DNA of 64,000 nt, taken from contig NW_004624734.1 in assembly GCF_000247695.1 (NCBI RefSeq), positions 35,977,153-36,041,152 on the forward strand, written 5' to 3'. Below the pieces are notes generated by a model. It was not told the DNA's origin, searched no databases, and was given only the letters and a program-made list of their open reading frames with translations. The translations under genes and the position numbers were made by a program. Within the stretch, counting starts at the first letter, position 1. Each line of letters starts with the position of its first letter. This document shows positions 25,501 to 37,500 of the stretch, in pieces. The stretch comes from Heterocephalus glaber (Eukaryota; Chordata; Mammalia; Rodentia; Bathyergidae).

Positions 25501-28500
25501 CATTATATTCCAGTGGAACTCTACCATAACTTACCCACCACATGCTTATGAACACTGAACCTGTTTCCATCTTTTTGCTCTTATAAACAAGTCTTTCTCT
25601 CTCATCTCTTTCATGCATGTGTGTGAGTTTCTGTAGGAGTAGAACGACTGGGTCATAAGCAAGGGCACTTGGAGCTATTGCTAAATTGTTCTCCAAATTA
25701 CTTAAATCAATTTAGACTCCCACCAATATAGTACTCTAGTAAGATTTTGGCCTTTGCCAATCTAAACTATAATACAACATTAATGAAAGTCTGAATTTTT
25801 AAAATGTATAGTTATGCAACCCTAATGTAATCTTATATCTCCATCTAGTCCTTTTAAATTTTTCTTTATTTTTGTGAAGTAAAATCTTGATCACCTGTTC
25901 TCTAGGAGGCCAAGGGAAATCCTGGCTTCTCTCACCTGGCTATCCATTCAGCAGTGCCCTCAAAGAGGTCTGGAGTGATGATGTTCGTCAGAGAGGCCAC
26001 CGAGGTGGCACAGTATGCACTTCTGGAAAGATAGAAACAGACAGGAAGCGTTTTAGGTGTTAAGCAGGAGCCTAAGTAAGGCTCAGTGAACTTCTTGGGT
26101 GGATTACTTGCTTTGCCTACTAAGCTGTAATCACTTCCTGTGCTAACCCCTGGCACAAGGTCAGCCCTCCCAGGTCTCCAACTGAGAGGTGTGACATTCT
26201 GTTTGGATAGTTGCTCACAGAATGGCTTCAATGAAAGAACATGACATTCTCTTCTCCCTATCTCCACATGGTCACATCTGTATCAGAGGAAGTAAGAGCC
26301 ATATCAATTCATGCTCCTTTCAAAGTTCCTTCCATTCTACGGTGTCATGCAATGACATGATACTCATCTATTTATTCAGCTGTCAGCACTGTTTTAGACC
26401 CACGATTGTTGTCTGGATGTGGCATGAGCATATTCAAAGTTAACTACACATTTTCTGCAACAGATATATTCCAAAGCAGCCCACCAAATCCTAATGGTTG
26501 CTTAGACCAAACAAGAGGGAAATTAGTAGGTGAGCCCCTTCTTTAACCTCCAGAGGGAGGAAAGAGCTCTGACTTGATGTCAAGCACCTCACCAGTACAG
26601 AGAGAGACACACATCTTTTGATGAGAGAGAAGAACACTTTTTTCCTTTTGCTGTTAGATATTGAACCCATGCTAAATATATGCTCCACTACTAAGCTACA
26701 TCCCTAACTCCTATTTTTTTAAACATTATCATATTTATTTAAAATAATTCTTGCCATTCCATCCTTTCATCTAATTCTTCTCAGGACACATTTTATTTGA
26801 GCTCTGTCATGGGACATGCCCACAGACTGCCTTTTCTTTTGCACTACAGTCTTTTCAAATATCCAGCATGGGGAAGACAAAAATTATCTGTACTAATTCT
26901 GCTCACAAATCCTTCTTCTAAGATCTCCTAAGGAACATTAAATGGAGGAAAAAGATGGGTTGAATTTCTGTTTTACTCAGTAGAGACATAACAGGAAGCC
27001 TAACTTACTGGAGTATTCCAGAGAAATCGCTGCAGAAGCTGCCAGCATTAGTGTCCTGCCAGCATGTTTACCAGCCAGGCTCCTGCTGGCCCAGGGCAGG
27101 GGCGCAGGCACCAGGAGCAGGTGAGAGTCCCATGTGACAGTGCCAAATGTTGTCATTTACCACAAGCTAACTTCCAAGGTCGGTCTAATTTCCTTGGGCC
27201 TTGATCCTCTCAGAGGGGCTCAGAAGTATTTGTCTCAAATGCTAATGTAACCTCTGAGGCAGGGAAGTGGCCTGTGAAGGAGCTTGCTTCTCACTAATGT
27301 GACAATTGAGAAGCAAAGAGTCCCAAATCTCACAGGGAGATGGGAGGGGCCCGACTTTTCCAGGAGTTCCTTCCTCTCTCCCTGTACCCAGTTGTCACAG
27401 CTCTTTATCTACACTCCTCGCAGTCACCCAAATCCATCACTATCTTCCACCTGATCAATCACCTGTCTAGTCTCCCTCCTTCCAGTCCTAAAACCAGATG
27501 ATTTTTACTAAAACACTACGCTCCATTCACAGCAAATGGAGAATATCTAATAAAATACAAATCATCTAATAAAATACAAATCTAATAAAATACAAATACA
27601 AATACAAATAATCTAATAAAATACAAATACAAATCCCTGCCCCCTGCCTCGCCCTGTGCCCACCGAAGGTCCCAGATCATAAAATTTAGATTATTGGTCA
27701 GGAATAAATCAAGGCTCTTTCCTTAACTGTGATTTGATGGTCTGCAGTACCTCGGAGCTGTGCACATTTGAATAAGCTTGTCTCAGAAATTATCCCAAGT
27801 TGTGATAGACCTGAAAGGTCATGTAGAGATCACCCCTGTTTAACCTGGAATGGGAGCAAGCTGGGTCTAGATGCTAATGTCCTGCCACTGACACTTTCCT
27901 GAAGGTCAGATCCACTGGCTGGTGCTTCCAGACAAAGGACAATTAAGGAAACAACAAGTGAAAAACAATGGAATTGGGGCCATATAAGCAAGATAAGGAA
28001 CCTAGATGCCAACCACAAGCTCTATCCAATATATATATATATATATATATATACCCCTCCATCCATATCCCTAGCACTAGGGGTTGACCCAGGGCCTTTA
28101 TACTGAGTTACATCCCCAGCCCTTTTAAAATTTTGAGACCAAGTTTACTAAATTGCTAAGTTGCGCAGGCTGGGCTCAAATTTGCAATCCTTCTGCCTCA
28201 GCCTCACAGACTACTGAGCTTACAGGCGTGCACCATAGCACTGGCTACCATTTATATCTGTCACCCACCATGTGAGTGAAAAGCACTGGCTCCATGGCAG
28301 GAGAGGTGAAGAGGAGTATGGCTCCTGTGCTCTTCAGTGGAACAAATCTATTTTCTTGGAGAAGTTGCCCAGCATTTGTCTATCAAAACTCAATCAGAGC
28401 ATAGAAAAAGACTGGTGCTTGGACAAATGAGTTTTAGAGAATAATCATATCCAAAAGGATATACAATAAAATATCAAAGGGATCTTGCTATGGTTTGTTT

Positions 28501-31500
28501 GCTTTTGCTTAATATTAGTAAGTTTTTTAAAGTTAAGTTTCAAGACTGCATATTTAAGGTAGGAATGAAAATGTAGTGACTGTGGTGTCAAGTAAGCCTC
28601 TTTCTTAGGAAGAATGAGCACAACACTTTTAACTTAACAGTTATATTGGCTTCATTGGGATATGCAGATAACTAATCTTGTGTTGTTGTTGTTGTTTGAA
28701 CACACAAATTACATACAGAGGAAAACATTTTAGTATAGGTCTTTGCAGCCTGGTTACCTACTTTTACCTGCAGCATGCTTTATGCTCAGCAACTTTCATG
28801 TTTTTTTTTTAAACATATGTGTCTACTTTCATGGTTTTTTTCTCTCCCTGTACTTTCAAACCAATGGTTAAATCAGATGCTGAAGCCAGAATATTAATCA
28901 ACATGTGTAGAAGCAAATCCAGGCAGTAACAGGAACCTCACCAAAAATGTATGTCTCAGACTAATGACACAAAATGGTATAAAATGTCAGTGATCCATTG
29001 CCTTTGAGAAATGACTTGTTCAGTGAGTGGTCTGCATGATTTTTAAGTGCTTGCCTGCCAAGTGAGGAAGAGACTTGCTAGGTATTTCAGACACACTTTT
29101 CTTCCTTCTTTTTGCAGTACTAGGGACTGAACCAGGGCGTGTACATGCTATGTAAGTGCTCTATCAACTATACTTCACTTCCTGGAAGATGGCAGACTGA
29201 TTTGGTGTCCAGGTGCTGGAATACAGCAATGTGAGGAAGAGAAAAAGGAGGGAAGTGGGTCCCTGGGACCCAGCATGGATCTGAAGTGACAACTGAAGCC
29301 TACAAGGAGAGCAAAGAGAGAGCCCTCAATGCAAAGGAGGTGGCAAGTGGCATTGTATCCTTGATCCCTGACTCACTGGATAGGAGGGTAGGCTCAAACC
29401 TGCAGATGCATGGTGACTACCGGTGTCCTCAGAAGCCTCCACAGAGAAATGCATCAGTGGAATGGAGCAGTGGATACAGCAGACTGCAGTGGCTGCTGAG
29501 TTATTCTGGTTCAGATGTCCTCCAGGAGAAGGCAATTGGCCAGTAACCATTTTGGAGAGAGGCCAACTGAGCTCAGAACTCAGAGCAGCTGCAGGCTGGC
29601 TCCATCTAGAGGCTCCCAGCGCCAGGGTGAGGCAGAACCAAGTTCAAGTTGGCAGGAAGTCAAGGAGCCAAGTTCAAGGTGGCAGGAGGTGCATGGAGTG
29701 TTGCAGGCTGAACAAATTGGGTTCTAGCCTCACAGCCAGAAACCAGCTTGAATTTCAGTGGAACTAAAGGTGCAGGATTCCTGGGATTATCTACTACCTG
29801 ACTGCAAATCTACTGCTGACTTGCAGGAATTAATAAACACAGATCTGGGCTCTGTCTACCAATGACTGCAGAGACACGCACTGAAATGGACTTTTTTTTC
29901 TTTTCTTGGTTTTTCTTTTTTTTGGTTGATTTTTGTTTTTACATGAGTGTGAACATTGTTTCTAGTTTTCCTGTCATTGTTGTTCTGTATATCTGTTAGG
30001 TATATCATTTTACACTAAAATTTTATAATAAAAGCAATTTGTTTCTAATACTTTGAGATTTACATAAAAGAAATCAAGATATAGTGACACCTGAGGACAT
30101 CTGTATCATATCTACAAAGATTACGACATGGTATCACTGATGTGTCATCTGCCTGTCACTCTGGGACAAAGCAGCAGCTCGGCTGCACTGTTCCTGGGCA
30201 TGGCATCTCTGACAACAGAGCAGCTCTAGAAGTGTGATGCAGCTGCCTACTCACCTTGCATCCACCTCACCTCCAACATGCATGAGAAAAGAGCCGTCGG
30301 GCTGCTTCAGTGAGTACAGGTACTGGAGAAGCTTCTCTCTGTGAAACAGCGGGGAGAGGGCAGAAGGCAATGGTCAGTGCAGTGGGGTGGGTGGAGCCCT
30401 TTGGAGCCCCTGGCCCGGCCAGCTGTGGCTGTACCTGTTAATGATGTCATACGCCTCCTCCGTGCCGATGATGCACAGTGCGTTGACGGCTGCATATGTG
30501 GGTGCAAGGTGTGGCTGCTGACCAGGGCCCCCTCCAAAGCCACCGTCGGGACTTTGACACAGCTCCAGAAACTGACACACACTAGGTACGTGGCCGAAGG
30601 GAAAACAAGGTTGAGAGCATTAATTTCCAAACAATTCCCACCGAAGTCCACATCTTTCTAATTATCTCCCCTCCTTCAAAAGAAAAAAAAAAATCTGCCC
30701 CGAAAGCTCAACTCTTTACACAGTTATCATCAAGTTCGTACAGGCTCCTGAGTCTTGTATTTAAGCATTTGCGGTCAGGAATCACAGAACACAAGGCTGG
30801 GAAGAAACAGGCTGCCAGACTGAGACTCTCCTAGCCTTTTCACTTGGCTCAAAGCCCTGGATCTGGGGTACCAGTCTCCTTCCTTTGGGGACCACACAGC
30901 CTTTGGATTTTGCTTAGTACTTAGTGTTCAACTGCTTCTTTACACACTGGCCACCTGGCCTTGGCCCATTGCTGAGGTCTTCCCAGAACACAGAGATGCC
31001 TCTCGAGTTCACTGCTACGTGCGCGGCACCACTTCTTCCTGCCCTCATTCCTGTAAGAAGCTTCAGTTGAAGGGAAAGAGAGGAGGCTCACACAATGCTC
31101 AGGGACGGTGGCAATGCCATAGGGGCACAGGTGACGTGTGTCATAAGAGAACAGAAGTCTGTGGGGTCCTGGAGAGGATTTCAAGCCAATCCAAAAGGGC
31201 TCCTGTCCCCTCATGGAGGAAAACTGCTTACTAAGGGTTTGCTTCTGAGCACAGCATCGAGATTTACATTCCTGCTTTAGGTGACATCAAGAGAGCCCCT
31301 ATTTGTCGGGCGTCCTCCGAAGTTCTCTGGAAAGTTCTCCAAAGTTCCAAGTCCCCACTTATCAAGTTGTTTACCCAGGACTCAACAGGTCACAGTCTTA
31401 CAAGGAAAAAACTCCACATAAGAGACCACACAGCAAACCTGTTTCTTTCTAGTGCTCAGGTGATCTCCTACCCCTTTTTGAGACAAAGTTTCACTATGTA

Positions 31501-34500
31501 GCCCAGACTGGCCTCAAACTCGGGATTCTCCTGCCTCAGCCACCCAAGTGATGGGATTAGAGCCAGGCACCACCACATCGGGCTAGGGGCTTATTTTCTG
31601 AGCTCTTTCATCTCATTATTTCTTATGCATTGCTCCCAGGGAGTCCACATAGGCTAAGCTCCATGAAGACACAAGTTCTTTGTGGCTTTCCCACCTCATA
31701 TTTGATCACTTCATTTCAGACCTTTTACCTTTGGGTCAGGGACAGCAACAGAAAATGCTCCCACCTGGCTATTTCAGTTTTGAAATCTCACAAATTAAAA
31801 CAATATCCATTCACCTCTATTTACACCCAAAATTTAATTGTAGGAAACACAAGGATTGAAACTGAGGCTGACAGAGAAGCAAGACAACTCTTGTCATATT
31901 TTTTTAATAGAAATTGTTCCTAACATATTTTCTAAATTATCATACCATTTCCCAGAAACAAAGAGCTAACAAACTCAAATCCCAACAAGATTGGCTGCAA
32001 TAGCCTACTCAGTTTTCTATACCACAAATGCAAAAGGTTGAGCTGATATAAACAGTAGCTCAGTGGTAGAGGATTTCCCCAGTGTGAATGTGATGTGGGT
32101 TTGATCCATAGCAAAATAAAAGAATAAAAACTCAGCAATTACTTAAATGAAGAAAGAAAAAAAAAAGAGTCACCTAAGCAATTCATTCCCTTCTCCAGCA
32201 CCTAAGATAGAATTGTGCTGAATGACCCAGTGGCCTGAAGTTTGGCAGGAGTGAGGATCTGAATGTACCAGACACTCCGATATCGCCCCTCCATGCCAAG
32301 TGTCCTCAGCTGACATACTGCGTCTGACTGCCCGACTGTGCTAAGAGCTGGAGGTGGGGCTCCTGAGTCTCACTTCCCCGTGCAGAACATTCTGATCCCC
32401 TGGCTTTCCAGCTTGCACCTTAAGGAACTGGCAAAGTGACCACAAGGCCACCAGCTGTGGCCTTAGCAGTTCTGAAAACCAAGATGTTAATGGTACTTCA
32501 GTCTATCAAAAAGGAGAGAAAAACTTAGAGATCAAAAATTCACCAACTAATAAAAAAAATTACAAGCAAGAAACGCTGTGTAAACAACAAAGTGGCCTGT
32601 TTTTTGACTCCTTTACATATACTATAGACACTTAGATGAGCCTGTGGATCAACTTTCTTTTGATGTCAGCAAGGCTTTTCCAATTCTAGCCTCCACAACA
32701 ACCACCAACAAAGTGAAAAACTTATCTTTGGGGAGGATTTTCAAACCCAAAATGTGTGTTGTCAGAATCACTGGGGAGCTAATAAGGATTACACAGCCCA
32801 TGGCCTCCTGAAGCCAGCAAAAGCCCAGACCTCACTTGGGTGTTTAAAAAAATTCAACTGGGTGTGGTGGTGCATGCCTGTTATTCTAGCACTCTAGGAA
32901 GCTGAGGCAGGAACATTGCAAGTTCAAGCCCAGCCTGGGAAGTTTAGTAACTCAGTGAGACTCTGTCTCAAAAGTAAAAAATAAAAAGGGCTGGGGAGTT
33001 AGCTCAGTGCAAAGGCCCTGGGTTCAATCCCCAGTAGCCAAACACACAAAACCAAAACAAAAAAATCCAATGCCATGGCCACACCTAATATGGATTAAAT
33101 CAGAATCACTGAGGATGCACCCAGGTGGCAGTATTTTTTAAAAGCTCCCTCTGTGACTCTAATGTTCACCCAAGTACTGTAGCAGTGACTCTCAAACTTG
33201 ACTGTGCACAGAATCACCAGAGAATCTTGTGACACCGTAGTCTAATTCTAAATTGCATGGGCCTGAGAGTCTGAATTTCTAACAGCCTCCTTCAGAACAC
33301 CCATGCCCCTAGCCACAAGAGGCTGTTTAACATTTAATTTAAACTTAGTAAAATTCAAAATTCAAAAAATAAAACCTCATCATCTCAACCACACATGAAC
33401 CATATTTCAAGCACTCAACAATCAAATTCGGCAGTAGCTATCAAATAGGACCGCAGAAGTCCTGCCAAGAACACTCCCATTACAGTGGAAAGTTCTAGTC
33501 ACCACTGCTCTATCATTCAGACATTAAAGATTATGCAAGAGGATCAAGTTCAAAGCAAGAATGTCAGTGATTTACTATCAGCCTTATAAGAGGTTTACTT
33601 GACTTTCAGGTAATGGTTGAGGATTATTCTAAAGTGGTTGGTTCTGAACAAGATTGTCACCAATGAGGATGAAGGATTCAAAAGTATATGCAATCTTGGT
33701 GTGGTGGTGCACACTGTAATCCCAGCACTCTGGGAGGCTGAGGCAGGAAGACTGCAAATTTGAGCCCAGCTGGAGCAACTTGTGAGCCCCTGTCTCAAAA
33801 TAAAAAATTTAAAAAGGTCTGGGGATATTGTTCATTGTGAAGGTCCTGGGTTCAATCTCCCATACTGCAAAAAAAAAGGTATGCACAGAAACTAAGTAAT
33901 ACAAAACAGAGAAACAAATCAGAGTCCAGAATAAAACAAATGAAACAGATAAAGTACTAAGTAATACATTTAAGAAGGCAGGGATGGGGAATGGGTAAAG
34001 CATGTAAATACAAGATGGGAAATGACTAGGAACACAGCAGGAAAAGGACCAGAAATTAAAGTCCCTGAGGAGTGAATAATCAGTAACAAAAACATGTGTG
34101 TTTTTGTTTGTTTGTAAGTACTAGGGATCAAACTCAGGTCTTGGAGACAAGTACCTTGCCAAGGAACTACATACTTAGCCCATTTCATCTCATCTCATCT
34201 CACTTCATTTCATTTTGAGACTGGGTCTCCCTAAGTTGCCCAGGTTGGCCCTGAACTGGCAATTCTCCTGCCTCAGCCTCCTAAGTACTGTAGCTGGAAT
34301 TATAGGTGTGCAGCACTGTGCCCAGGAAAAAGAAATAAATTAAAAAACACGCTTTTTAAAGGCATCATAAACATAGCACAGTTCAGAACTATATCTAAAA
34401 AAACCCTAACTTTAACAGTGCAGTGGTCTCCCTGTGGTTTTCACTTTGCTCTGTATTTTCATTTCAGCAGCTTTTAATAACAAAGCATGGGATTCTCTTT

Positions 34501-37500
34501 ACACACTGATTCCTCTTGTGCTAAAATCATTAAGCAAAGTAAATGTCGGATTCAAAACATTAGTTTACTTTTTGTAAATGAACATGTCTATCTGTATAAT
34601 CACTTAAGAGAAGCAAGCTAAATTCCTCTCTGAATATATCCCTCTTGAAACATCTGATAGCAGCAGCAGAAAAAGAATGGCCTTGCTGGCTTTGGTCAGC
34701 AGTCACAGTCACTGACAGAAGTGATTTTGTCCACTAGAGGGAACTCATATTACCATATTGTTCCCTAAACAAACAGAAGCAAAGAGAGAACAAAATAGGA
34801 AAGCGAGAGAAACTCCTGTGTATGTGCAAAGTAAGTGTGCAGCGAATGCCAGGAGGGGTAGGGAAGTGAGTAGGCAAATAATAAAATTCAAGCTATACCT
34901 GCCTCTATGCCACTTAATAACTATATGAAGGGAAAAAAATCTGATCACTTTTCAAAGCATTCCTTTTCCCTGCACAAAATAAGTAAAAAGGCAATATCCT
35001 ATTTCAGGTAGTCTCAAAGAGAAAATACCCCATATTTTTATAAAAGATATTAAGATTGCTCTGAATCTTAATAAAAAGTTTATTTCCTTATAGAAAGGGA
35101 TCATTAGGGGGTTTTTTTTGGTACCAGGGATCGAACTTGGGTCCTTGCACTTGTGCAGCAGGCGGCAAAACCACTAAGCTAAATCTCCAGCCCTAAAGGG
35201 ACCACTAGGTTTTGTTCACAATGTCTATATTATTATCTGCATCTAGAATTAACTGCCTGCTAAGCACATAACAAAATACAGTAACATTATTGGAAGGTCC
35301 AAGTTATTCTTTAAAAGTTCATTAAATCAGTGCTCAGAAGGGCCAGTGGTTCCACTGCCTGCCTCACAAGAACAAGGTCCTGAGTTCGATCCCCAGTACC
35401 AAAACCCAAAAAAAAACCAAAAAAAAAAAAAAAAATCATTGCTAGGAAGAACCAGAGGAAAAGTTCTTATAGCAGCTGTGAAGCGTGAAGCAGAATCTCT
35501 CAGCCATTAATTATCAAGTGGCTCTCGAAATTAGGACAAGTAAGTCTCTTTATTTTCATTTTTTGGTCTTTTGAGACAGGGTCTCACTTTGCAGCTCAGG
35601 CAGGCCTCTAACTCTTGATCCTCCTTACTCAGCCCAGTCCAGTGCTACTATTACAGGCATGCACTGCTACACCCAGTTTCTTTATTTTCAAAGCAGTCTT
35701 GTAATTCATTGTAGAAATTTTAGGAAATGTAAGTAAGCTCAGAGAGGAAACATTTTAAATCACCTTTAACCTCCCTATGCAGGTTTGTGTGTATCCTTCT
35801 TTTCTTTTAAATGCATAAGATAATCTATATTTTTAATCTATCAAAGTTGAATTTTTTTTGAAGCAAAACCTTTATCGGTACATTTTAGATATACATAATG
35901 ATAACACTCATCATAGGGAATTTGTACCTGTACAAGATATATCTTGCTTCTTCTTTTTATCCCATTTCCCTCCCCTCCCTTCAACCCCTCTTCCCCTTTA
36001 AAAGTTGAATTTTAGGGGCTGGAGATGTGGCTCAGTGGCGGAGCACCTGCCTAGCATTTGCATAGGTTATGGGTTCAATCCCTAACCGCCTCCCCAAAAT
36101 TTAAAAATTGAATATTTTTATCCATTTTCACTTCACATCTCTTTATATAAATATGTACATTTATATACAAGTTTAAATATATTTTAAAAGTTTTAAATGT
36201 ATACCTATATTATTTCTTTGTATTTATATACTGTAATTTACTTAAACTTTAAATGGATGTTAAAGCCCCCTAACTGTTGGTATTTAGGTTGTTTCCAGTT
36301 GCTCACCGTGAAAACCCCTTTAAAGGGTTCCCCTTTTCCTCTCTGGTGTTACCACAAAAGCAGCTTTGACACGTATTCCTTCAAAAAACCCCAATGATAA
36401 CGAGTTTGAGGCCAGTGTGGGCTACATAGTGAGTTCAAAGCCAGCCTGAATTAGAGAGCGAGACCTTGTCTTGGCAAACAAACTGAACCCAATGATAAAA
36501 CACCAACTACACAATCCAGAAAAAACTGAATCGACAGCGACTTGAGTTCCTCCACTTGCAGGAAACTCCCATCACTGTCTCCCAGCTTTAACCTGGTCTA
36601 TGTCTGCTGTCAGGCATCTGCTCGTCACTCACACAAAACCCTCCCTTTTCTTTCTGCGTCTCTCCCGGGGCGACTTTCCCGTTCTTAGCCTAGTGTACAT
36701 CCTGAGGGTGTAGGTGTGGGGGAAAAATGCCCCTCAACCCCGAACTGGTATTTCAAAAACACATGGGCCTTTATTTTGACAATTTAATTCCTATTACTGC
36801 AGAAACTGTGTCCAACTCTACTTCCAGTGCTGGAAGCAATCCTGATCAAAACAGTGCATGTTTTCTCTCTGCCTCAGAAAGCGGGTGTCACACGAGTTAA
36901 GGGCTTAATTCATTATTATCTTCCCCTTCCACATTCATCACAAGACACCCTGCTCAGGAAAGCAAGAATGAGAGGTTATTGTTAAGAGAGAATGAATGAG
37001 ACAATGTGACTTCTGTTCTTCTGACCTGACAATGTGACTAAGGCAGGGACACTGTGACCAGGGAGGGCTCCAGTGAGCCTCCTCCAGTCACCACAGAGCT
37101 GCCACCTTGTGCTGTGAAAAATGAACTTGGCTCAGGGTCCTAGCCCCATATTCCTGGCCCTCAGGAACACCACGGGGAGCAGAGGAACGCAAGCCAAGAG
37201 GACAGGCTCACTCTCTGGGTGTCTTGGATTCCACTCCTGGCTGTCCCTTCCTATCCCAGGTATCCCTAAGACTGGAGTCATTATCAGTTTTTTTCTTCCC
37301 TAAGATATAAACTGTGATGAGCTTCTGAGAATGAGGTGCCATTCTGTGAGCACCATCTGCACAAGCAGCTCGGGAAGAATCTCAGCTGTTTAGATTTCTA
37401 GTCATCAAAAGTTTATGAAAATTCTGAGTCATGACACAGGTACACTAAGACAGTGACCCATCCAGTCCTGTCAAGAGCTACCCCACACCGCAGGCACTGA

